A DNA stretch of 13,170 bases, taken from contig DAIDTZ010000232.1 of the NCBI GenBank assembly GCA_027456925.1, forward strand, positions 1-13,170, written 5' to 3'. The DNA comes from Nitrospirota bacterium (lineage in GTDB: Bacteria; Nitrospirota; UBA9217). The notes below the pieces were generated by a model that saw only the letters and a list, made by a program, of their open reading frames with translations, searched no databases and was not told the DNA's origin. Below, one piece after another: positions 7,279 to 12,464 of this stretch. Each line of letters starts with the position of its first letter. Within the stretch, counting starts at the first letter, position 1. The translations under genes were made by a program, and so were the position numbers.

Positions 7279-8550
7279 GTGAAAGAGAAGAGATCAAAAA
7301 CCGATAGTTTGCTGGAACCGTACCGGGACGCGATTACTCGATGCGTAAAGTGCGGCTCCTGCCGCGCCGTTTGCCCGTCCTTTTTGCAGGAAGAACGGGA
7401 ATCGTTCTCGGCGCGCGGCAGGATGGCGCTTGTCAAGGCGGTCCTGGACGGAAAACTTACGGTTTCTGAAATTTTTAAAGATCGTCTTGCAACCTGTACC
7501 AATTGCCTTGCCTGCGAAGCCGCCTGCCCGAGCAACGTGCCGGTCGCGGAAATCATCCAGGCGGCAAAGGAACAGGCAATCCGGGAATCGGGAAAGGGCA
7601 TCATCAACGATGCCATCTCTCAGGTGCTGAAGCACCCCGCCGCGCTCCGCGCCACGGCCTGGCTTGCGCCGATCGCGCTGCACTATGGGAAAACCAAGCG
7701 TTCAGAGTTCAAAGTTCAAAGTTTGAAGTCCGGAGAACAGAGTCCCCGGCACAGAGCACAAAGTACAGGAAATAAAAAAAACGGCACGGTCGTTTTCTTC
7801 CCGGGGTGCGCCATAGAATATTTTCAGCCGGACATTGGGGCGGCAGTACAGCGTGTCCTGAATGCCCTGGGCTACGAGGTGATCATTCCCGAAGGTCTCA
7901 AGTGCTGCGGCAGGCCGCAGCTTTCCCTTGGCGACCGTGCGGCTGCGGAGGAACTGGCAGCGCACAACGCGACAGTTTTATCATCCTGCAAGGCCGACGC
8001 GATCGTTACGGCATGCGCCTCCTGCGGCTTGACTTTTAAAAAGGAATATCCTAAATTGCTGCGGCCTGCTGGGGCGAGCCTCGTTGTTCTCGATATCCAT
8101 GAATTTCTTTCCGACAAGCTTGCGGGCACCCCATTGGCGCCTCTTTATCGAAGCGTCACCATACACGACCCCTGTCATCTCGGCAGGGGACAGGGGCTCG
8201 CAGCGGTCGTAAGAAACGTGCTGTGCTCAGTCCCCGGCCTTGAACTCAGGGAAATGAAGAACGCGGACCGCTGCTGCGGTTTCGGCGGCGTGATGCGGGT
8301 CACGCACCAGAATCTGTCAGACGGCATTGCCGAAGAGAAAGCCCAAACAATCATCGCAACGCAGGCCGACATGGTCGTGACGGGCTGCCCCGGCTGTCGC
8401 ATGCAGATTGCGAATGCGTTAACGCGGGCGGGATCGGATGCACGGGTGCTGCATACGGTGCAGGTGCTGGAAAAGGCTCTCCAAGGATGCAGGATGCAGG
8501 ATGAAAAAAATACTGAATCGTGCATCAAGGATCATGCATCACATTATTAA
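7279..8550 (+). CDS. GlcF/LutA-like (Fe-S) oxidoreductase subunit with two CCG domains
   Basis: 423 aa. The N-terminal ferredoxin region has two 4Fe-4S motifs, CVKCGSCRAVCP (C22, C25, C28, C32) and CTNCLACEAACP (C73, C76, C79, C83). Two cysteine-rich CCG domains follow: the first with FFPGCA and C209-C210-G, the second with HDPCHLGRGQG, C332-C333-GFGG and VTGCPGCRMQI. This is the plan of glycolate oxidase subunit GlcF, and CCG domains also occur in LutA and heterodisulfide reductase subunits. It would pass electrons from a flavin 2-hydroxyacid dehydrogenase to the membrane pool, but no GlcD-like partner is in the window. GTG 7279 is the only plausible start. Two stretches are unlike family members: residues 141-164, encoded by a heptamer repeat, and the last about 22 residues, encoded by a second repeat. 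Both keep the frame. An L-lactate or other 2-hydroxyacid substrate is equally possible. Confidence 0.88.
   Translation: MKEKRSKTDSLLEPYRDAITRCVKCGSCRAVCPSFLQEERESFSARGRMALVKAVLDGKLTVSEIFKDRLATCTNCLACEAACPSNVPVAEIIQAAKEQAIRESGKGIINDAISQVLKHPAALRATAWLAPIALHYGKTKRSEFKVQSLKSGEQSPRHRAQSTGNKKNGTVVFFPGCAIEYFQPDIGAAVQRVLNALGYEVIIPEGLKCCGRPQLSLGDRAAAEELAAHNATVLSSCKADAIVTACASCGLTFKKEYPKLLRPAGASLVVLDIHEFLSDKLAGTPLAPLYRSVTIHDPCHLGRGQGLAAVVRNVLCSVPGLELREMKNADRCCGFGGVMRVTHQNLSDGIAEEKAQTIIATQADMVVTGCPGCRMQIANALTRAGSDARVLHTVQVLEKALQGCRMQDEKNTESCIKDHASHY
7699..7768. repeat. In-gene heptamer repeat array, frame preserving
   Basis: Ten 7-bp units in unbroken register lie inside the Fe-S gene: CGTTCAG, AGTTCAA twice, AGTTTGA, AGTCCGG, AGAACAG, AGTCCCC, GGCACAG, AGCACAA, AGTACAG. 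Most begin with AG. A 13-nt near-palindrome, TTCAAAGTTTGAA, is centred at 7721. The array encodes a polar linker (SEFKVQSLKSGEQ...) between the ferredoxin part and the first CCG domain. The first two AG units are identical and later units drift. Confidence 0.8.
8484..8541. repeat. Heptamer repeat element with inverted arm (GGATGC type)
   Basis: AGGATGC, AGGATGC and AGGATGA (8484-8504) are followed by an A-rich spacer, then TGCATCA, AGGATCA and TGCATCA (8521-8541). GCATC in the second arm is the complement of GATGC in the first. The element lies within the 3' end of the Fe-S gene and encodes its last 20 or so residues (from LQGCRMQD). The stop codon comes just after it, at 8548. Confidence 0.75.
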
Positions 8551-8562
8551 TATTAATGAACC

Positions 8563-8570
8563 GGAAAGGA
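8563..8570 (+). promoter_or_regulatory. Shine-Dalgarno site that fixes the transaldolase GTG start
   Basis: GGAAAGGA ends 6 nt before GTG 8577. The frame then reads MKFFIDTANV, the standard FSA/TalC N-terminus, so the ATG starts further upstream (8520, 8556) are not needed. Confidence 0.8.
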
Positions 8571-8576
8571 ACAAAC

Positions 8577-9224
8577 GTGAAATTCTTTATTGATACGGCA
8601 AATGTGAAAGAGATCCGCGAGGCGGCGAGCCTGGGCGTCGTCGACGGCGTGACCACCAACCCCTCGCTTATCGCAAAAGAGGGCAGGGATTTCAAACAGG
8701 TGATCGCCGAAATCTGTTCCATCGTTGACGGGCCCATCAGCGCCGAGGCCGTAAGCCTCGAAGCGGACAAGATGGTGGCCGAGGGAACGGAGCTTGCGAA
8801 GATCCATAAGAACGTCGTGGTAAAGCTGCCCATGACCAAGGAGGGACTGAAGGCGACCAAGGTCCTGGCAGAGCAGGGAATCCGCGTGAACATGACCCTG
8901 GTGTTCTCGCCCACGCAGGCGCTTTTGGCGGCGAAAGTCGGGGCCGCGTACGTGAGCCCTTTCGTCGGCAGGCTCGACGATATCAGCCACTACGGCATGG
9001 ACCTGGTGCGGCAGATCGTCACGATTTACAATAATTACGGTTACGGGACCGAGGTGATCGTCGCGAGCGTGCGGAACCCGCTCCACGTCGTGGACGCGGC
9101 ATTGGCCGGGGCCCACATTGCAACGATCCCCTTTGGCGTGATCGATCAGCTGGTAAAGCACCCGCTCACGGACATCGGGATCAAGAAGTTCCTGGCGGAC
9201 TGGAAGAAGCTGGAAAGGAGATAA
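8577..9224 (+). CDS. Transaldolase / fructose-6-phosphate aldolase family (TalC/FSA)
   Basis: 215 aa, the usual size of the small subfamily (about 214-220 aa). It begins MKFFIDTANVKEIREAASLG and has DGVTTNPSL (residues 23-31), Schiff-base lysine K83 in VVVKLPMT, GIRVNMTLVFSPTQALLAAKVGAAYVSPFVGRLDDI and a C-terminal GVIDQLVKHPLTDIGIKKFLADW. The fold is a TIM barrel working in the cytoplasm. Most bacterial members of this short form are transaldolases moving a dihydroxyacetone unit between sedoheptulose 7-phosphate and glyceraldehyde 3-phosphate in the non-oxidative pentose phosphate pathway. Some are fructose-6-phosphate aldolases, and the sequence read by eye does not decide this. It starts 26 bp after the Fe-S gene and is followed by an octamer repeat. 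I see no fusion, gap or missing key residue. Confidence 0.95.
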   Translation: MKFFIDTANVKEIREAASLGVVDGVTTNPSLIAKEGRDFKQVIAEICSIVDGPISAEAVSLEADKMVAEGTELAKIHKNVVVKLPMTKEGLKATKVLAEQGIRVNMTLVFSPTQALLAAKVGAAYVSPFVGRLDDISHYGMDLVRQIVTIYNNYGYGTEVIVASVRNPLHVVDAALAGAHIATIPFGVIDQLVKHPLTDIGIKKFLADWKKLERR

Positions 9225-9230
9225 CCGACG

Positions 9231-9312
9231 GGGAGACAGAAGAGACACGGTGAAAGGGGGACAGAAAACAACGCTTTCCTCCGCGTCACCGCGTCACCAT
9301 GTCTCCGCGTCT
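9231..9312. repeat. Octamer repeat element with inverted arm
   Basis: The right arm has four 8-bp units: CCGCGTCA twice, CCATGTCT and CCGCGTCT (9281-9312). The left arm is its approximate reverse complement: GAGACACGGTGA (9242-9253) matches TCACCATGTCTC (9294-9305) at 11 of 12 positions, and GGAGACA (9232-9238) exactly matches TGTCTCC (9300-9306). It fills the gap between the transaldolase and the FmdB gene and runs almost to the FmdB start. This is the only element with period 8. Confidence 0.75.
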
Positions 9313-9322
9313 GATTCACACT

Positions 9323-9550
9323 ATGCCGATCTACGAATATCACTGCACTGACTGCAACGCAGATTTTGAAAAGCTCGTCTTCGGGCCAAATCCGTCGGTT
9401 GTTTGCGAGAAATGCGGCTCGACAAAGACGGAGAAGCTGATGTCGCGGTTCGGCATGGGCAGGGCACAGGGCGCGTCATCGCCAGGCGATTCAAGCGGGA
9501 GCTCCGGCTGCGGCGGGTGCTCCTCGTCGTCCTGCGCAGGCTGCCATTAA
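9323..9550 (+). CDS. FmdB-family zinc-ribbon protein
   Basis: 75 aa. It starts MPIYEYHCTDC and carries C8-x2-C11 and C28-x2-C31, the FmdB zinc ribbon, followed by KTEKLMSRFGMG. The C-terminus is a Ser/Gly/Cys-rich tail with five more cysteines (CGGC, CAGC region) ending in His, a tail type seen in many FmdB members. The family is named after a putative regulator of formamidase in Methylophilus, but its true biochemical role is not established. I chose ATG 9323 because all members begin MPIYEY; the ATG at 9299 lies in the octamer repeat. No good Shine-Dalgarno is visible, apparently displaced by the repeat. A terminator follows the stop. Confidence 0.92.
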   Translation: MPIYEYHCTDCNADFEKLVFGPNPSVVCEKCGSTKTEKLMSRFGMGRAQGASSPGDSSGSSGCGGCSSSSCAGCH

Positions 9551-9570
9551 TCACCACACCACCCTCCCCC

Positions 9571-9597
9571 GAAGGAATGCGATCGCTCCTTCTTTTT
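9571..9597 (+). terminator. Rho-independent terminator after the FmdB gene
   Basis: GAAGGA (9571-9576) pairs with TCCTTC (9587-9592). The loop contains the palindrome GCGATCGC, and five T residues follow. The stem is short (6 bp), so strength is moderate. It begins 20 bp after the FmdB stop. Confidence 0.6.
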
Positions 9598-9620
9598 ATC
9601 GGTCAGCTTAATATTTCTAA

Positions 9621-9746
9621 ACCTTCCTGTGGAGCCAAATCGAGGCGTACATGAGCGGGCATTCGGAGGCGGAATTCATCCACGGCATCTGCCTCGATTG
9701 CGCCAGGAAGCTGTATCCGGACTACGGCCCGGAACCTTCATCATGA
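9621..9746 (+). pseudogene. Remnant of the zinc-binding C-terminal tail of a sensor/response-regulator protein
   Basis: After the in-frame stop TAA at 9618, the frame reads TFLWSQIEAYMSGHSEAEF and then IHGICLDCARKLYPDY, ending at TGA 9744. This closely matches the tail found after PAS, GAF or receiver domains in many Deltaproteobacteria and Nitrospirota signalling proteins (pattern CxxCKKIR...GYWxQVExY...HSEAEFSHGICPDCxKKLYPD). Only the second half of the module is left: the first Cys pair and everything upstream are missing, and the sequence changes abruptly before the Trp. An ATG at 9651 could give a 31-aa peptide, but no ribosome site precedes it, so decay is the better reading. The 300 bp between FmdB and the phospholipase-like gene otherwise hold only the terminator and a promoter. 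Confidence 0.7.
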
Positions 9747-9775
9747 AAAAGAAGTGATCCTTGACCATTTTGGTA

Positions 9776-9805
9776 TTGACGGAAGGGCTTCTGAAGGCGT
9801 ATCAT
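9776..9805 (+). promoter_or_regulatory. Possible sigma70-like promoter for the phospholipase C-like gene
   Basis: TTGACG (9776-9781) and TATCAT (9800-9805) each match five of six consensus bases, with an 18-nt spacer. Transcription would begin near 9812, giving a leader of about 42 nt before ATG 9854. It excludes the far-upstream TTG 9761 as a start. Confidence 0.5.
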
Positions 9806-9853
9806 ATAGATCGTTTCATAGCTGTTTCCGTAAACGTCTTTATTAAAACGATC

Positions 9854-10540
9854 ATGTCATTCATACTCTTATTGGTAGCCGGATTCATTTTCATCCCTTC
9901 GTTCGCCTTTGCGTGGGGTCCCCTGACCCACATGTATCTTGGCAATGAACTGCTCTCCTGCGTCTCTCTTCTGCCCGCCGGGATCCACGCCCTTCTGAAA
10001 AAGCACAAACAGGATTTTCTCTACGGCAATCTCATGGCCGACATGATCCTCGGGAAAAAATACCTGCCCGATGACAAGAGCTCTCACTCCTGGGACGTGG
10101 GGCTGAAACTGCTGGATCAGGCCAAAAAAGAGCCCGAGCGGGCGTTCGCTTACGGCTATCTGGCCCATCTTGCCGCCGACACGGTGGCCCACGAAACCCT
10201 GACCGATGATTTGGGCAACATGGGACATACCTGGATCGAGATGAAGGCCGACAGCATCATCGACAAGACCTATTGGCTGCAAATGGTGCTGATCAGCAAG
10301 GCCGTGCGAAAGCGCAGCGACCTTCTGCTCGAAAATTCTCTCGACAGCTATATTTTTTCCTTCAAGACGAATAAGCGTATCTACAAGAGCATGGTGTTCC
10401 TGATGTTCCTGAACAAGAAAAGACGGCGCGGCGTGGACCGCGCTCTCATCCACGAGCTGCACGAGGAATCCATCACGCGCATGCTCGACCTGTTCCAGCG
10501 CGGGACCGAGTCGACGGTATTGCAAAGAAAACCGCTCTGA
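9854..10540 (+). CDS. Exported zinc-dependent phospholipase C-like protein
   Basis: 228 aa from ATG 9854. A signal peptide (MSFILLLVAGFIFIPSFAFA) is predicted to end at A20, leaving W21 as the first mature residue. Bacillus cereus phospholipase C also begins with Trp, whose free amino group is a zinc ligand. The remaining ligands of that enzyme appear in the same order: H26, D63, H78 (HSW), H105-x3-D109-x3-H113 (HLAADTVAH) and H125-x3-E129 (HTWIE). All nine family positions seem present, so a trinuclear zinc centre is likely. The family (Zn_dep_PLPC) includes phospholipases and many Gram-negative proteins of unknown substrate. The C-terminus is basic (KKRRRGVDRAL). No Shine-Dalgarno is evident. 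The longer frame from TTG 9761 would bury the signal peptide. Confidence 0.85.
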   Translation: MSFILLLVAGFIFIPSFAFAWGPLTHMYLGNELLSCVSLLPAGIHALLKKHKQDFLYGNLMADMILGKKYLPDDKSSHSWDVGLKLLDQAKKEPERAFAYGYLAHLAADTVAHETLTDDLGNMGHTWIEMKADSIIDKTYWLQMVLISKAVRKRSDLLLENSLDSYIFSFKTNKRIYKSMVFLMFLNKKRRRGVDRALIHELHEESITRMLDLFQRGTESTVLQRKPL

Positions 10541-10684
10541 TATTTCCGGCCGATTCTTCGTCATGATCATTCCGTAAGCTAATCTATTGCAACTCCTTGT
10601 GAGCCGCCGTTAACCCCCCGCCCGCTTTTTTGCCGCATGTTGCTTCATAAAAAAGCATGCGCCTTATTCGTCTCCGGGCTCAGG

Positions 10685-10690
10685 TATAAT
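10685..10690 (+). promoter_or_regulatory. Perfect -10 box in the 261-bp gap before the adenosine-specific kinase gene
   Basis: TATAAT matches the -10 consensus exactly, but the best spaced -35 (around CCTTAT, 10662-10667) is poor, so an activator or another sigma factor may be needed. Just upstream, CGCATG (10634-10639) and CATGCG (10656-10661) form an inverted repeat around an A-rich loop. The rest of the gap from 10541 shows no gene. Confidence 0.45.
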
Positions 10691-10713
10691 TAAAACAATC
10701 AACAATGCGTTTT

Positions 10714-10753
10714 GGCGGATGGTTTTCTCTTATAACTCGTCCGTACATCCGCC
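10714..10753 (+). promoter_or_regulatory. Inverted repeat in the leader of the adenosine-specific kinase gene
   Basis: GGCGGATG (10714-10721) and CATCCGCC (10746-10753) are perfect 8-bp inverted repeats with a 24-nt loop. They lie downstream of the -10 box and about 48 nt before the ATG, so they would be in the transcript. This could be a protein-binding site or an RNA stem. No T-run follows, and I do not recognise a riboswitch class. Confidence 0.5.
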
Positions 10754-10801
10754 GCCATCGACACTGGGAAGAAAATTCAGAACGCAGTTTGGGAGGCAGG
10801 C

Positions 10802-11284
10802 ATGGAAATAAGCACAGTTCGCATTGATATCCCGGAAGACTGCAATATCATTCTTGGCCAGACCCATTTCATCAAGACCGCCGAAGACCTCTACGAAATC
10901 ATGGTCACGACAGTGCCGCAGGCGAAGTTCGGCATCGCCTTTACCGAGGCGTCCGGTCCCTGCCTGGTCCGTACGGAAGGGAACGACAGCGGCCTGATCG
11001 CGGCCTCTGCCCGGTCGCTCCAATCAATCGGCGCGGGACATGTATTCTGCATTTTTATCAAGAATGCCTTCCCGCTCAACGTCCTGAACCAGATCAAGAA
11101 CTGCCCCGAGGTCTGCAGGATTTTCTGCGCTACGGCCAATCCGCTGGAGGTCCTCGTTGCTTCGACGGAACAAGGCAAGGGGGTCTTGGGCGTTATCGAC
11201 GGCTTTTCGCCAAAAGGCGTCGAGACCTCCGTTGACCAAAAGAACCGCAAGGATTTCCTGAGAAAGATCGGGTATAAGCTGTGA
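10802..11284 (+). CDS. Adenosine-specific kinase (DUF355 family)
   Basis: 160 aa, the full length of this single-domain family. The sequence follows family members throughout: PEDCNIILGQTHFIKTAEDL near the N-terminus, PQAKFGIAFTEASGPCLVR, NDSGLIAASARSL, GAGHVFCIFIKNAFPLNVLN, CRIFCATANPLEVLVA and GVLGVIDGFSPKGVE. The family was defined from an archaeal structure as a kinase for adenosine, unrelated to ribokinase-type adenosine kinases; activity in bacteria is inferred. It would salvage adenosine to AMP in the cytoplasm. Translation starts at ATG 10802 behind GGGAGG with about 6 nt spacing, the clearest ribosome site in this part. The structured leader suggests regulation. It stands alone between the phospholipase-like gene and an exported OB-fold protein. 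Confidence 0.9.
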   Translation: MEISTVRIDIPEDCNIILGQTHFIKTAEDLYEIMVTTVPQAKFGIAFTEASGPCLVRTEGNDSGLIAASARSLQSIGAGHVFCIFIKNAFPLNVLNQIKNCPEVCRIFCATANPLEVLVASTEQGKGVLGVIDGFSPKGVETSVDQKNRKDFLRKIGYKL

Positions 11285-11294
11285 GGAAAAAAAT

Positions 11295-11355
11295 AGTCGC
11301 AAGTAGCATGTAGCAGGGTTTTCTCCTTACCCCTTGCTACTTGGCTCATGGCCCT
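11295..11355. repeat. Heptamer repeat element with inverted arm (GTAGCA type)
   Basis: AGTCGCA, AGTAGCA and TGTAGCA (11295-11315) are followed by a T-rich spacer, then TGCTACT, TGGCTCA and TGGCCCT (11335-11355). CAAGTAGCA (11300-11308) and TGCTACTTG (11335-11343) are perfect 9-bp complements. It starts 11 bp after the kinase stop codon and may fold as an RNA hairpin, but there is no strong T-run for termination. Confidence 0.75.
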
Positions 11356-11419
11356 TTTAAAGCGTGGTCATGGTGGGCATGAAAGAGAACCGCCAGGCGG
11401 GCACCATAAAAATCGCCGA

Positions 11420-11443
11420 CCCGAGGAAACGCCCGAGGAAACG
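11420..11443. repeat. Perfect tandem 12-mer
   Basis: CCCGAGGAAACG occurs twice head to tail at 11420-11431 and 11432-11443, in the gap between the kinase gene and the OB-fold protein gene. The function is unknown; it might be a duplication or a paired binding site upstream of a weak promoter-like pair (TTGCTT 11447-11452, TAAACT 11470-11475). Confidence 0.6.
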
Positions 11444-11481
11444 GACTTGCTTATTTCCCCTAAAAGCAGTAAACTGTTTCA

Positions 11482-11522
11482 ATATCAATACTGATTCGCC
11501 TACCGGCCTGAATCATATCAAT
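11482..11522 (+). promoter_or_regulatory. Direct and inverted repeats just upstream of the OB-fold protein gene
   Basis: ATATCAAT occurs at 11482-11489 and again at 11515-11522. Between them, TGATTC (11492-11497) and GAATCA (11510-11515) form a 6-bp inverted repeat around a GC-rich loop. The block ends about 18 nt before the start codon and could be an operator or a leader hairpin that affects translation. Confidence 0.35.
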
Positions 11523-11540
11523 CCAAACAGGGAGTGTAAA

Positions 11541-12305
11541 ATGAAACGATTGTCCTATGCTGCTGCAGTATGTTCGATCGCTGTTATTACAACACTGTTC
11601 GCTGTGTCCGCATTTGGCGCAGCGGAGAAAGCCGCGTCTAAGCCGAATACCGGGATGAATAGGAAAGAAAACGCCTCGGGAACTATGACCGGTAAGGTCG
11701 TGGAAACTATGAATTCCGGCGGGTATTCATATATCCGCCTGGAGTATAAAGGCAAAAAAACCTGGTTTGCCGCTCCGCAAATGGCTGTTACGAAGGGACA
11801 GGTGATGACGTTCGAGCTTGGTATGGAAATGAAAAATTTCACAAGCAAAACGCTGAACAGGACCTTTGACAGCATATATTTTTCCGACGGACCGATTGCC
11901 GCAAATTCAGAGGGAGCGAACAAAGTCGCATCTTCAAGTCATGGTGCAAAAAATACAGCGCCTGCAGCAACCAATGAAAAGATCAGCGTGAAAAAAGCCG
12001 CTGGGAAGAACGCTTATACGATCGCCGAAGTATACGCAAAGAAGGCTTCCTTGAACGAAAAGCCGGCTGTTATCAGGGGCAAAGTCGTGAAGGTCTCCTC
12101 GGGGATCATGGGCAAAAACTGGGTGCACTTGCAGGACGGGACCGGCGATGCGTCCAATGGCGCGAACGAACTTATCGCGACGACTCTGGACTCGCCAGCA
12201 GTCGGCGACGTGGTAACGGTCAAAGGCACTATCTTTACGAACAAGGATTTCGGCGCCGGCTATAAATACGACGTGATCATGGAAAAGGCGACCATCCAGC
12301 GCTGA
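11541..12305 (+). CDS. Exported protein with two OB-fold (NrfJ-like) domains
   Basis: 254 aa. ATG 11541 has AGGGAG 6 nt upstream and opens a clear signal peptide (MKRLSYAAAVCSIAVITTLF, cleavage near residue 27). The upstream ATGs at 11364 and later would hide this signal. The first OB-like domain (about 48-118) has the NrfJ-type pattern GKVVETMNSGGYSYIRLEYKG, WFAAP and GMEMKNFTSKTLNRTFDSIYF. A low-complexity Ala/Ser/Asn linker follows, then a second OB-fold (about 150-254) with YTIAEVYAKKASLNEKPAVI, RGKVVKVSSGIMGKNWVHLQDGTG and VTVKGTIF. Such proteins are exported to the periplasm and often occur near cytochromes or metal-handling genes, with no firm function. No cytochrome is encoded nearby. 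A strong terminator follows, so the gene is probably monocistronic. Confidence 0.82.
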   Translation: MKRLSYAAAVCSIAVITTLFAVSAFGAAEKAASKPNTGMNRKENASGTMTGKVVETMNSGGYSYIRLEYKGKKTWFAAPQMAVTKGQVMTFELGMEMKNFTSKTLNRTFDSIYFSDGPIAANSEGANKVASSSHGAKNTAPAATNEKISVKKAAGKNAYTIAEVYAKKASLNEKPAVIRGKVVKVSSGIMGKNWVHLQDGTGDASNGANELIATTLDSPAVGDVVTVKGTIFTNKDFGAGYKYDVIMEKATIQR

Positions 12306-12334
12306 TTACGAGCGCGATTCATCAGAACCGGTTC

Positions 12335-12365
12335 AAAGCCCCGTGTCGGACACGGGGCTTTTTTT
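12335..12365 (+). terminator. Strong Rho-independent terminator
   Basis: AAAGCCCCGTGT (12335-12346) and ACACGGGGCTTT (12350-12361) form a perfect 12-bp stem with a CGG loop, and the T-run continues to 12365. It lies 29 bp after the OB-fold gene stop. The A-run on the 5' side means it may also work on the opposite strand. Confidence 0.95.
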
Positions 12366-12385
12366 ATCCCAACGGACGTCGCCTC

Positions 12386-12414
12386 TTTACTTTTTTTGGT
12401 TAATCGGGCATAAT
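12386..12414 (+). promoter_or_regulatory. Possible promoter for the PEP carboxykinase-like gene
   Basis: TTTACT (12386-12391) and CATAAT (12409-12414) are spaced by 17 nt, with four and five consensus matches. Transcription would begin near 12421, giving a leader of about 44 nt. The strong upstream terminator makes a fresh promoter necessary here. Confidence 0.5.
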
Positions 12415-12464
12415 GTGATTCATTCTCAGGCAACGTCAGTTTTACACGCACAGGAGGATTTCTA

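Noticed and set aside
7699..7768. Possible CRISPR or minisatellite with unique spacers
   Set aside because: Units are only 7 bp and contiguous, with no spacers of constant length and no cas genes.
9403..9654. 83-codon frame overlapping the FmdB gene in another frame
   Set aside because: It has no family signature, overlaps FmdB coding, runs through the terminator and is read in a different frame from the sensor-tail remnant.
9761..9853. N-terminal extension of the phospholipase-like protein from TTG 9761
   Set aside because: The region contains a promoter-like pair and would place 31 residues before an obvious signal peptide.
11364..11540. N-terminal extension of the OB-fold protein from ATG 11364
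   Set aside because: ATG 11541 has a good ribosome site and begins a signal peptide; the extension includes the tandem 12-mer and leader repeats.
11360..11540. Cyclic dinucleotide (GEMM-type) riboswitch before the OB-fold gene
   Set aside because: I looked for the conserved GEMM core and tetraloop-receptor elements and did not find them; a covariance-model scan would settle it.
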